Part shown: in pieces, positions 18,030 through 26,222 of the stretch
Layout of the letters: every line of letters starts with the position of its first letter
Position numbering within the stretch: the stretch's first letter is position 1
Assembly (NCBI GenBank): GCA_903847605.1
Contig: CAINED010000080.1
Span: forward strand, 62,001-126,000
DNA from: an uncultured Hyphomicrobiales bacterium
Lineage (GTDB): Bacteria > Pseudomonadota > Alphaproteobacteria > Rhizobiales > Beijerinckiaceae
Length of the DNA: 64,000 bases
Reading direction: 5' to 3'
The notes under the pieces: model-generated
Told to the model about the DNA's origin: nothing
The model's input: the letters and a program-made list of their open reading frames with translations, nothing else
Databases searched by the model: none
Made by a program: the position numbers and the translations under genes

Positions 18030-19070
18030 CTATTTGCCGTCGGATTTGAGTTTCACGGTCGGAATGGTGACGACTGGTGTCGCGCCGCTTTCCAGACGCA
18101 GAGAGATGACGAATTCCTCCGCGCGCGACAGCAATGCATCGTTGACGATGGCTTCCTTCGGCACATTGGAGAAGACGAAGGCATGGCCGTAGCCGGCGGT
18201 GCGGATCACGACGCCCTCGGGCTCGACGGCGTCGCCCTGGCCTATGCCGATCTTGACCGACTGCACGACGGCGACGCCAAGCTTTGGATCGTCGTCGAAT
18301 CGCAGTTCGAGGAAATGTGTCGCCTTGAAACCGTCGTCTCCGGCAGGAACGAAATAGATTCGCACAGGCGGCGCGAGAGGCGTCAGATCGGCGCGACCGA
18401 CCAGAACCTGCCGGGTCGTGCGGCGCGGGGCGAACGAGGATGAATCGGCTTCCATCGTCCAGCTAACCGTGCCCTTTGCGCCGCCGGTTCCGGTCCATTG
18501 CAAGGTCTGCAACTTGATCACGGGGCTGCGGGCAGGCGGCGACGGCTGAATGGGTGGGGGCAGTGGCACGCGTGGCGCACTCAGGAAATCGGGTCGCACC
18601 AGAAAAAATAATCCAGCCGCCCCGACGAAAAGCAGAAGACCGAGAACCCGAACGCGAAGGGGCAGCGATGTTTCGTCCTCTTCGACATCGCGTGACGGAC
18701 TTGCGCGCAGGGGCGCACGTCCTTGGGCGAAGAGCGAGCCGCCAGGCACGGTCGGGGTGCCAGCGACTTCTCGCGTTGGGGTGATCGGGGCCGCTTGCGC
18801 GGCCTGTTCCGCTGCCGGCGGAGCGGAGAGGGGGGCGGCCGCAATCTCGTCCCGGATCGGAAAGCGGCCCTGCGCGATCCGCTCCTCGATGTTCTCGATC
18901 GATTCCTCGAGAAGACGAAACTCTTCCGCTCGCGTATCGACATTTTCGGGGCCCGCGAACGTTTCGTAGATGGCGTTGCGGGCCTGCTCGTAAACGCTCT
19001 GCCTTTCATCCAGCCGGCCTGGCGGCAGCTTCGAAACGGCCCTCTCGAGCAGAGCGATGTATCGGTTCAT
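18030..19070 (-). CDS. Unrecognised one-helix membrane protein with an N-terminal helical domain
   Basis: The 346-aa product is not a family I can name. Visible parts are a helical N-terminal domain (1-70, MNRYIALLERAV then RQSVYEQARNAI), a Pro/Ala-rich linker (75-135), one membrane helix (about 141-159) and a beta-rich, probably periplasmic C-terminal domain. The N-terminal domain closely resembles that of the type I secretion adaptor at 35989-37830, down to the Y..L..RA, R..VY..AR.AI and IE..IA positions. ATG at 19070 is chosen over GTG at 19085 because GGGGGAA lies before it. It is downstream of the kpsD-like gene on the same strand and convergent with kpsE, which suggests a capsule export role. 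Confidence 0.75.
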   Translation of the reverse strand: MNRYIALLERAVSKLPPGRLDERQSVYEQARNAIYETFAGPENVDTRAEEFRLLEESIENIEERIAQGRFPIRDEIAAAPLSAPPAAEQAAQAAPITPTREVAGTPTVPGGSLFAQGRAPLRASPSRDVEEDETSLPLRVRVLGLLLFVGAAGLFFLVRPDFLSAPRVPLPPPIQPSPPARSPVIKLQTLQWTGTGGAKGTVSWTMEADSSSFAPRRTTRQVLVGRADLTPLAPPVRIYFVPAGDDGFKATHFLELRFDDDPKLGVAVVQSVKIGIGQGDAVEPEGVVIRTAGYGHAFVFSNVPKEAIVNDALLSRAEEFVISLRLESGATPVVTIPTVKLKSDGK

Positions 19071-19091
19071 GCCGGGTTCCCCCACCCGCCT

Positions 19092-19118
19092 CGCTGACGC
19101 TGCCTGTTTGCGTCAGCG
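19092..19118. terminator. Perfect 9-bp stem-loop between the kpsD-like gene and the next gene
   Basis: CGCTGACGC (19092-19100) pairs perfectly with GCGTCAGCG (19110-19118) around a 9-nt loop. It lies in the 84-bp gap after the kpsD-like gene on the minus strand. No T-run follows on either strand, so it may protect or attenuate the transcript rather than end it as a classic intrinsic terminator. Confidence 0.4.
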
Positions 19119-19154
19119 CAATTGGCCGGAACGTCAGGCCCCGTCGCCTTCCGG

Positions 19155-20330
19155 CTAGTTGCCGGCGACCTTCGCAATGCCGACGGCGCTTCCCGCATTG
19201 CCCAGAGCCGTACCGACAAGCTGGAACATCTTGAGCAATTGTGTGGCGTCGGCATTCGATACGTAAAGCAAATCCTGATTGCGCATCTGGAAGCGTTGGG
19301 CAAGCAGATAGCCGTTCGCCACCTTGAGATCGAGTTTGTAGATCGTCGGCACGCGCGGACCATGTTGCGTGTCGCTCCAGCCGGGACGCAGTCGCCGCAC
19401 GACTTCCGGACGCTCCCAGCGGAAAATGAAGACGCCGCGCGGATCTGCGCGGTAGTCCATGAGGCCGCCGGCCTGACCGATTGCGGTCGAAAGGTTCATC
19501 TTGTCGTTTTCGAATTTCAGCTCGGCGTTACGCGAGGCAGCGCCCAGCACGATCACGGCGCGCGGCTCTTTCTGCAAAAGGACCGTATCGCCCGTCCGGA
19601 TGAAGACGTTTTCACGGGGATCCTCGAATATGGTTTTCAAATTGACTGTGGCGGACCGATCGCCGCGCACCAGTTTGACCATCGTTTCGTGCGGCGGCGC
19701 GACGGAGCCGCCAGCCTGGGCGATCACGTCGAGCAGGCGTTCGTTGGCGATGCCAATGGGAAAACGGTTCGGCTGACGAACGTCGCCCGAAACCGTGACC
19801 ATGGCGCTGCGGTTCGTGGTCAGCGAGACGATCACCTGCGGATCGATGGCGCGGCCCTTGAGGCGTTCCTCGATGGCGCGCTCGATTTCGCGCGGCGAAC
19901 GACCGGCAGCGCGGATGTTTTCCGCGAAGGGGATGCGAATGAAGCCTGAGGGGTCGACGACCACCTGCGGCATGACGACGTTCTTGGAACCCGCGCCCAT
20001 GGAGGTTTCCGGCGCCGTAAAGAGACCGCCCAGCGCCGATTCGAAAATCGTCACGGAGAGAACGTCGCCTATTCCAACGGGCACGTTGGCGGGCGACCCA
20101 CGTCCGCCGAAACGACCGGCAAATGTCTCGTTGATCGGGCCGCCGGCTGCGCGCACGACGTCTTCGGTGATCTCAAAAACCTGGTAGTCGATCTGAGGCG
20201 CTGCTGTTTCCGAGGCAGCGAAAAGCTCGCCCGTCGTCGGCGCTCCCGATGGCAGGGACGAGCATCCCCCCAGCGCCAGAGCAAGCGCCAGAAAGAGTTG
20301 CTGTTTCAATATATTATGCCGCCTTACCAT
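19155..20330 (-). CDS. Polysaccharide export outer-membrane lipoprotein (Wza/KpsD family)
   Basis: The 391-aa product begins with a lipoprotein signal peptide ending in the lipobox LGGCSS. A poly-export domain (VGIGDVLSVTIFE) follows, then SLBB-like repeats (VTVSGDVRQPNRFPI and VIVLGAASRNAEL). These proteins form the outer-membrane channel for capsule. It fits here as the outer-membrane partner of KpsE/KpsM/KpsT. It is transcribed away from the deacetylase-like gene at 20561. A KpsD-type name is plausible, but full KpsD proteins are longer, so the symbol is left open. Confidence 0.9.
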   Translation of the reverse strand: MVRRHNILKQQLFLALALALGGCSSLPSGAPTTGELFAASETAAPQIDYQVFEITEDVVRAAGGPINETFAGRFGGRGSPANVPVGIGDVLSVTIFESALGGLFTAPETSMGAGSKNVVMPQVVVDPSGFIRIPFAENIRAAGRSPREIERAIEERLKGRAIDPQVIVSLTTNRSAMVTVSGDVRQPNRFPIGIANERLLDVIAQAGGSVAPPHETMVKLVRGDRSATVNLKTIFEDPRENVFIRTGDTVLLQKEPRAVIVLGAASRNAELKFENDKMNLSTAIGQAGGLMDYRADPRGVFIFRWERPEVVRRLRPGWSDTQHGPRVPTIYKLDLKVANGYLLAQRFQMRNQDLLYVSNADATQLLKMFQLVGTALGNAGSAVGIAKVAGN

Positions 20331-20421
20331 GTGCCGTCCCGTTTAACCGATTTGAGCCCTGCGGGCAATGCTGAGCCGCCCGGCGGGTCTTGTTGGCGGC
20401 ACTATCCGGCGCTTCGTGTCG

Positions 20422-20447
20422 AAAATGCCACATCGTTAAGGCATTTT
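20422..20447. promoter_or_regulatory. Perfect 8-bp inverted repeat between divergent capsule genes
   Basis: AAAATGCC (20422-20429) and GGCATTTT (20440-20447) are perfect inverted half-sites with a 10-nt spacer, in the 230-bp gap between the divergent kpsD-like and deacetylase-like genes. A TTGACG (20460-20465) just downstream could be a rightward -35 box, with only a poor -10 after it. The repeat may be an operator. The lack of a convergent gene argues against a terminator. Confidence 0.4.
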
Positions 20448-20560
20448 AGCGCAATCAGGTTGACGGAATTCTTGTTGTCTTGGAATGGAGTACGGATTCA
20501 AGCCAACAGGGTTAACGGCTTCCTCGCGGACAGCCGAAGCTTCACCTTAGCGAGGGATAC

Positions 20561-21466
20561 GTGACCGTTAAACATGACGCCGAAATGAAAGGCGTTTCTA
20601 CCGTCGAGAGCTTCCGCAAGCTTGTGGGATTCGTGCGCGACGATCTCGGGTTGAAGCCGGTCCTCTACCGGGATTATTGCAAGGATCCTGCCGAGGCCGG
20701 GATCGTTCTCGTGCGGCACGACGTAGACCACTCGATCGACAACGCCCTCATGCTGGCCCGGATCGAGGCCGATATGGGCCTGCGCTCGACCTATTTCATG
20801 CTTCACCCCGGCGACTACGACAACGACGAGAATTACTACGGCCGGATCGAGAATGGCCGCATCGTCCACCAGCCCGACTTTTTCGCCCGCTGCCGGGAGA
20901 TTGCCGCGATGGGCCACGAAATCGGCATCCACAATGACTTCTTCCAGCTTTCCTTCCTGACCGGACGCCCGATCCGCGAACTGCTTCTCGCGGAGGTCGA
21001 GGCCTTCCACGCGGCGGGCATCCCCGTCGCCGGATCGGCCTCGCACGGCAGTACATTCGTGCGCGAAATCGAGGCTGTGAACTACGAGATTTTCGCCGAA
21101 TGTGTTTCGAGCGGAAAACAGCGCAGCCGTATCGTGAAGTCCGGCACCTGGGAGGCGGAAACCCATACGATTTCGCTGGCCGATGTGGGGCTCGATTACG
21201 AGGCCTATTTCGTTCCGCGCAACATGGACATCAGCGATACCGGCTCGGCGGTGGCCCTTGCTTCGCGCACGTTCCGCGCCGACAACATGAACCTCACCTC
21301 GGACGAGGCCTACGATCTTATCCGCAAGACGGTGGCGGAAATCGACGGCGTGCGCCTCGTCATGCTCATACATCCCTGCTGGTGGAACGAAATCGTGCCG
21401 CCATTCTGGGCGATGGATGGTATATTGCCATCCGGTCTGAAACGGATGTTCCGGCGGGCGGGCTAA
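20561..21466 (+). CDS. NodB-like polysaccharide deacetylase homologue
   Basis: The 301-aa product shows the altered NodB motif VLVRHDVDHSIDNAL, then GHEIGIHND, in which the His residues would bind metal, and a late LIHPCWW segment. HDVDH-type members of the carbohydrate esterase 4 superfamily occur in O-antigen and capsule loci, and their substrates are mostly unknown. There is no signal peptide, so it probably acts on a cytoplasmic or nucleotide/lipid-linked sugar. The start is GTG at 20561 with GAGGGA in front; ATG at 20585 is an alternative. The next gene starts 8 bp after its stop, so the two form a pair. Confidence 0.8.
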   Translation: MTVKHDAEMKGVSTVESFRKLVGFVRDDLGLKPVLYRDYCKDPAEAGIVLVRHDVDHSIDNALMLARIEADMGLRSTYFMLHPGDYDNDENYYGRIENGRIVHQPDFFARCREIAAMGHEIGIHNDFFQLSFLTGRPIRELLLAEVEAFHAAGIPVAGSASHGSTFVREIEAVNYEIFAECVSSGKQRSRIVKSGTWEAETHTISLADVGLDYEAYFVPRNMDISDTGSAVALASRTFRADNMNLTSDEAYDLIRKTVAEIDGVRLVMLIHPCWWNEIVPPFWAMDGILPSGLKRMFRRAG

Positions 21467-21474
21467 TATTAGTC

Positions 21475-22509
21475 ATGAAAAAGTATTTCCTTGCCTGGTT
21501 GGCTTTGAACGGGCGGCTTTATCGCTACATGCGCAAGCGTCTGCGGCGGCGCGCGGCCGGGAGCGTCGGCGCGCCCGCGTCATCGCGAACGGCAGCGCAG
21601 CCGCTTTCCGGCAGTCCGCAAGGCCCAATGGCAGGAGGCGCAAAGCCCGTTCCGACCAAGAAGAAGGAGGAGCCGCGCGGCATCGATTATCTCGGCGCAT
21701 TCGGGCTCCCCTCGGTCGACGATATTCCCGTCGCTGAAATCGTCCACGGCGTTTCGTCGGACTGCAAGAATTACTGCACGATCTGGGCTGGCCGCGTGCA
21801 AACAAGCTTCAAGGAATATTTTTCGTTCGAGCCCGTGGCGAAAGGCTGGAGCCTGCGGCACACGCCGATGCTCATAGATCTTGAAGACTATGCCGACTAC
21901 GAAGCCTTCGAAAATTACATCAAGAAATTTTCGGACGGCGAGCGCATTCGCATGGCGAAACGGGCGCAGGCGAAGGGGTATGTCGTTAAAACCTTCAACT
22001 GGAACCTGTTCATTCCCGACATTCACGCCATCAATACGTCCGAGAAAACCCGTTCCGGCGGCGACATGCGCGGCGGCTATTTGCGCACAGTCGAGGAAAT
22101 GGGCGGCCCGCCCAAGACCTATCTTTTGCCGCCGGCCGCGCCGTGCCGAGACTACTGGCAACATTGCTTCGGCGTCTTTGCGCCGACGCCCGGCTACAAG
22201 CAGGGCGAAATCATTACGGATGAAAGACTGCTTGCCTATTTCGCGCCGCGCCGCTTCGGCAATGTCGTCGTCTATTCCATGCTGCTGGGGCATGGCGATC
22301 ATCTCGCCGAAGGCATCATGGATTTTGGCCACCAGCACATCACGCGCTGGATTTTCGAGCGCAAGTCGCCCGATCTCCAAGGTTTGCGATACGTGATGTA
22401 TGGCGGGATGGAAAATGGTGGCGAGGGACTTTTCCAGTGGAAGCGCCGCTCGGGCTTCAAACCTTATCGAGTCTATAGCCGGCAAACAGAGTGTATGGTG
22501 AAGGCCTGA
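21475..22509 (+). CDS. Unrecognised protein, possible acyltransferase-like enzyme
   Basis: I cannot assign this 344-aa protein. The frame is open far upstream inside the preceding gene, but ATG at 21475, 8 bp after that gene's stop, gives the plausible start. A basic N terminus with a short hydrophobic stretch is followed by a low-complexity segment (about 30-65) and a compact domain from residue 75. Conserved-looking blocks are FNWNLFIPDIHAINTS, RSGGDMRGGY and YSMLLGHGDH. The DIHAINTS..R.G pattern reminds me of GNAT/FemAB-like acyltransferases, which is a guess. Its pairing with the deacetylase-like gene suggests joint work on a capsule sugar substituent. Confidence 0.65.
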   Translation: MKKYFLAWLALNGRLYRYMRKRLRRRAAGSVGAPASSRTAAQPLSGSPQGPMAGGAKPVPTKKKEEPRGIDYLGAFGLPSVDDIPVAEIVHGVSSDCKNYCTIWAGRVQTSFKEYFSFEPVAKGWSLRHTPMLIDLEDYADYEAFENYIKKFSDGERIRMAKRAQAKGYVVKTFNWNLFIPDIHAINTSEKTRSGGDMRGGYLRTVEEMGGPPKTYLLPPAAPCRDYWQHCFGVFAPTPGYKQGEIITDERLLAYFAPRRFGNVVVYSMLLGHGDHLAEGIMDFGHQHITRWIFERKSPDLQGLRYVMYGGMENGGEGLFQWKRRSGFKPYRVYSRQTECMVKA

Positions 22510-22529
22510 GCCGTCATCCGCTGCCGCAC

Positions 22530-23654
22530 TTACTTCTCCTTGAGTCCACTGATCCAATCGGCAAGATAGCGCGCGACGAAGCCAGCGGCGTCGCCGTCGC
22601 CATAGAGATGTCCGGCGGCTGAAAAATCGGGCTTGGATGCCAGCGCCGCTTCGCATGCTTCAAGAATACTTGTGATAGCGGTCGGCGGCGCGAGGCGGTT
22701 GAATCCGCCTTCGACAAGCTCCATCCATTCCGTATCCGTGCGCAGCGTGACGCAGGGAACCCTGTGAAAGAAGGCTTCCTTCTGCACGCCGCCGGAATCC
22801 GTGACGATCAGTTGCGCCGCAGATTCGAGACGATACATGTCGAAAATGCCGACGGGATCGATGATTGTGAGGTTTTTGGGCGTCTCGAACGTCCAGCGCC
22901 CGCGCGTGCGTGGATGCAACGGCAAGACAACTGGCATTTTCTGCGAAAGAGCGGCGAGCGCACCGGCTATGTTTCGCAACGCGGCTTCATCGTCCACATT
23001 CGAAGCGCGGTGAACGGTCGCCAGCGCGTAGGATTTTCCTTGCAGATCAAGTTGCTTGAGTATTGTGCTGCGCGTCTTCGCGATCTCGGTAAATTTTAGC
23101 GCGGCGTCGAACATCACGTCGCCCGTGCGCACGATCGAGTCTCGCGCGAAACCTTCTTGCAGCAAATTCGCAACAGCTGTGTCAGTCGGCGCGAACAATA
23201 CGTCGGAGACGCGATCAGTCACCATCCGGTTGATCTCTTCGGGCATCGTCCGGTTGAACGAACGCAGACCCGCTTCGACATGCGCCAGGGGAATATGGAG
23301 TTTCGCCGAAACGAGCGCTGCGGCAAGCGTCGAATTGGTGTCGCCATAAACCAGCATCATATCCGGCTGCGCATTGATGCAGACCTCTTCGAGCGCGATC
23401 ATGATCTCGCCGGTCTGGCGCGCATGGCTGCCCGAGCCTATCCCCAAGTTGAACTGCGCCGCTGGGATCTGCAATTCTTCGAAAAAAATGCCGGACATGT
23501 TGTCGTCGTAATGCTGGCCGGTATGCACAAGCACTTCTTCCAGCCGTGCGTCCTTTGCGATGGCGTGCGACACCACGGCCGCTTTCACGAATTGCGGCCG
23601 TGCGCCGATCACGGTCAGAAGTTTGGGGCGCGCTGCGCCGGGATTCGATGTCAT
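22530..23654 (-). CDS. Non-hydrolysing UDP-N-acetylglucosamine 2-epimerase family (WecB/WbpI)
   Basis: The 374-aa product has the family hallmarks TVIGARPQFVKAA at the N terminus, HVEAGLRSFNRTMPEEINR in the middle and VTDSGGVQKEAFF near residue 290. Enzymes of this group invert C2 of UDP-GlcNAc (WecB) or of UDP-2,3-diacetamido-2,3-dideoxy-glucuronic acid (WbpI). The neighbouring wbpA-wbpB-wbpD-wbpE set makes the WbpI role attractive, because it would finish a UDP-ManNAc3NAcA route. Sequence alone does not decide the substrate. It is convergent with the gene at 21475-22509 (20-bp gap) and lies 76 bp downstream of a glycosyltransferase gene. Confidence 0.9.
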   Translation of the reverse strand: MTSNPGAARPKLLTVIGARPQFVKAAVVSHAIAKDARLEEVLVHTGQHYDDNMSGIFFEELQIPAAQFNLGIGSGSHARQTGEIMIALEEVCINAQPDMMLVYGDTNSTLAAALVSAKLHIPLAHVEAGLRSFNRTMPEEINRMVTDRVSDVLFAPTDTAVANLLQEGFARDSIVRTGDVMFDAALKFTEIAKTRSTILKQLDLQGKSYALATVHRASNVDDEAALRNIAGALAALSQKMPVVLPLHPRTRGRWTFETPKNLTIIDPVGIFDMYRLESAAQLIVTDSGGVQKEAFFHRVPCVTLRTDTEWMELVEGGFNRLAPPTAITSILEACEAALASKPDFSAAGHLYGDGDAAGFVARYLADWISGLKEK

Positions 23655-23730
23655 GCGTCAGCGTACAATCGGTGAGGGCGCACAACAACGTGCGACCGGT
23701 TGAAAGCGGTTGGCGAAGACGTTTCCTGGA

Positions 23731-25455
23731 TCAGGCGGCAGGCGCCGGATCGAAGGCGATGTTGCGCGGCGTGCCAGCAAGAACGATATCCGAACCGGCA
23801 ACCCTGAGTGTGACGCGCCGCGCCTTCTTGTCCAGAAAATACATGGGAAGCGTGAGACGGAAGCCGGCGATCTCGCCACCCTCTTTCGATGCGTCTTCGT
23901 TTGGAAGGCCTGTACGCCCCTCGCCGATTTTTTCCTCGCGATAAAACGCTTCGATCTTCAATTTGCGGCCGGGATGATTGAAGTCGGCGGCCCATCCCAC
24001 AATATCCAGCCCGTCGACACGAACGAGAGCGCCACGGTAATCCGCCGGGCCCTCGTAAACGGGTTCCGGCGCCTCGGGCGGCGAAGCCGGGGCTGAAGGA
24101 AAAGTGCTGGATGCGGTTGGACGCGGTGCGCCCGCGACGACGGCCAAAGAGAAAGCCGCAGCCGGTCTGGCTACAGGACGAACTGGCGCAGTCGTTTCAC
24201 GAGCCTTGCCATCCGGCGTGAGTCCGGCCCAATTGTCCTGTTCGAGGCCGCGCCGGATTTCGCTGCGTGCGCGTTCGTAAAGTTCGGCTAGCCGCTGGCA
24301 TTGGCTTTCCCAGGCTACAGCTTTGACGAAAGACGACTCGCTATCGAGCCGCGCCGTATAGGCGATGCGCTTGGTGAAGACAGTCCTCAACGCCCGTGCG
24401 AGATCTTCGACATCCTCAGCGCAGAAAACCTCGCCGATTCCCCAGTCCCGCACGAAATCGCCCATCGCCTTGCAATCGCTGACGACGCAAGGCACGCGCG
24501 CGATACAATAGTCGAACAGTTTGTTGGGCAGCGCGACTTCGGCATTCTCGAAATGCACCATGGGATGAACGCCGACAGTCGCATCCTGAATGAAGCTCGG
24601 AACTTCGTCGGGCGGGACGTAAGGTGTAATATGCAGGCGGCTGGCGCAGCCGTTCCGTTCGGCGAAGTATTTCAGAGAATTGACGTAATCGCCGGAGTTG
24701 TTGGTGACGAGCGCAACATGCATCTCGGGGATCAGCGGCAGCGTTTCGACCAGCGTATGCACGCCGCGCGGCGGCGCGACCCCGCCGGTATAGACCGCCA
24801 GTGGGACCTGGTCGGACAGCCCCAGCTTTTTGCGGATGGTTTCCGGATAATGTGGATTGTAGCTGTCGGAGCCATTCGAATTGAGGATTACGGCAGGGCC
24901 GATGCGCAGACGATAATCGCGCCTGATCGCATCGGCGAGATGCGGCGAGACCGTGATCAATTGGTCGGGAATACGAATGCACTCGTCCTGATGCTGGACG
25001 CCGCGCTTGCGAATTTCGTCGTCGATGGAAGTGAGACCGGCGACATATTCGTGCAGATCGTGAACCCAGTAGATGTGTCTGCCCTGCTCTCGGGCCCGGA
25101 AGAGGAGTTCCCGACCGATTTTCAGCGTGTTGAAATCGTGCGTGTGCAGGATGGCCGGCGCGTTCTGATCGAACTGTCCGGACATGGCTGCGGCGAGCAT
25201 GGCAATATGGGCTTCCCAATTGAGAGCGCGTGAAGGCGCATTCCGGATTTGAAATCGCGGATTGGGAAAAAGGATCGCCAGAACGCCGTCGATCATTTTT
25301 GGCGCGGGTTGATCGACGCCGCGGTCGGAGGACACGCCGAAAATCGTCAGGGGATGGCCAAGACTGCGCAGTTGTTTGGCGCATTTCAGCACACGATTGT
25401 CGTGCTCGACATCGTTGAGGACGATCATCAGCACCGGACAATCGGCCGGAGTCAT
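23731..25455 (-). CDS. GT4-like glycosyltransferase with a C-terminal accessory domain
   Basis: The 574-aa product has a GT-B catalytic part (about 1-380): LMIVLNDVEHDNRVLK at the start, YWVHDLHEYVAG, and the donor-side LFDYCIARVPCV. A Pro/Ala-rich linker (about 415-460) joins it to a C-terminal beta-rich domain with the pattern VDGLDIVGWAADFNHPGR and a late GFRLTLP. Such DG...GWA.D domains occur on other alphaproteobacterial surface-polysaccharide enzymes and may bind glycan. The frame opens at TTG 25500; ATG at 25455 is chosen because AGAGGG precedes it and it sits just before the first conserved strand. ATG at 25476 is an alternative. Confidence 0.85.
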   Translation of the reverse strand: MTPADCPVLMIVLNDVEHDNRVLKCAKQLRSLGHPLTIFGVSSDRGVDQPAPKMIDGVLAILFPNPRFQIRNAPSRALNWEAHIAMLAAAMSGQFDQNAPAILHTHDFNTLKIGRELLFRAREQGRHIYWVHDLHEYVAGLTSIDDEIRKRGVQHQDECIRIPDQLITVSPHLADAIRRDYRLRIGPAVILNSNGSDSYNPHYPETIRKKLGLSDQVPLAVYTGGVAPPRGVHTLVETLPLIPEMHVALVTNNSGDYVNSLKYFAERNGCASRLHITPYVPPDEVPSFIQDATVGVHPMVHFENAEVALPNKLFDYCIARVPCVVSDCKAMGDFVRDWGIGEVFCAEDVEDLARALRTVFTKRIAYTARLDSESSFVKAVAWESQCQRLAELYERARSEIRRGLEQDNWAGLTPDGKARETTAPVRPVARPAAAFSLAVVAGAPRPTASSTFPSAPASPPEAPEPVYEGPADYRGALVRVDGLDIVGWAADFNHPGRKLKIEAFYREEKIGEGRTGLPNEDASKEGGEIAGFRLTLPMYFLDKKARRVTLRVAGSDIVLAGTPRNIAFDPAPAA

Positions 25456-26222
25456 GCCCTCTTTGCGCGATTCCATCCTTTGCACCCGTTCGTCAGGCAA
25501 ACATCTTCAGGAGAAAATTCTTACCCCTGCGTGCATGGCGGCTTTCGGGGTTCGAAGGGCCGATAACAACTCGGCTAAGCGATGTCCATATCACCGGGCG
25601 TCCGCCGCGCCATGCGGAGGGGCGGGGAAGTCCGCAGGCGGAATTTTTCCTGCTGTCGGGTATTTGTCGCGCAGGTTGAAATTTAGCCTTCGTTGTCATC
25701 CATTTGCCCACAAATCGGGGTGCCGGGCGGGGGCCGCCCACAAAGTAGTTGCTTGCATCTTATTGACTCCAAGCGGGATTTTTGAGAAGGCCTGCCCCGG
25801 TTGGGTGCGGCGCAGCGAAGCGCCGCCGAGCCCGCAGGACGCCAGGCGTGGGGCCAGTAATGTCGGTACCCCTTGCAAGGGGCATGTCCACCGGATTGGC
25901 TGAAGGCCGCGCTTTTAAAGCCGGTCGGGACGTCCCGCCGGAGAAGCCGGAAGAACTCGTGGATGGGGAACCCGTTTCCCACCACGCCAGGAAACGGAGA
26001 GAAGCCGAGTTTTCGATCGCCAGCGTTTGGCGCCGCCGCCGAAGAATTCGATCCTGCGCAAGCGGATGGAAGTTTCGCGTGCGGGTCCTTTGCTGCTGAA
26101 ATAAGCCGGGCAATTGGCTATTCAGGAACGGTGATCGAATTCCGATTCTCGAAAGATGCCCGCCGGGAGGCCCTGATTAAGGAGCCTCGCCATCTTTCCG
26201 GCGCACCGTTGTGGAGAAGACA
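25456..26222. other. 767-bp gene-free region with several strong hairpins upstream of wbpA
   Basis: No convincing gene is present on either strand; open frames here are short and lack family features. Several palindromes cluster in the middle. A 7-bp stem GCGGCGC/GCGCCGC at 25807-25826 has a loop of AGCGAA. CCCCTTGCAAGGGG at 25869-25882 is a perfect palindrome. GGGACGTCCC at 25926-25935 lies inside a longer imperfect CCGG-bounded palindrome (25921-25941). A GGGGAA/TTTCCC hairpin lies near 25960-25985. They could be folded leader RNA, a small RNA, a repetitive element or regulator sites. The wbpA ribosome site GGAGA is at the right end. Confidence 0.5.

Noticed and set aside
21100-21474. Upstream extension of the 344-aa protein into the deacetylase-like gene
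   Set aside because: It overlaps a well-supported gene in another frame and adds no recognisable sequence; ATG at 21475 follows that gene's stop.
26211-26222. GTG at 26211 as the wbpA start
   Set aside because: The ATG four codons later has a properly spaced GGAGA site, part of which would be coding if GTG were used.
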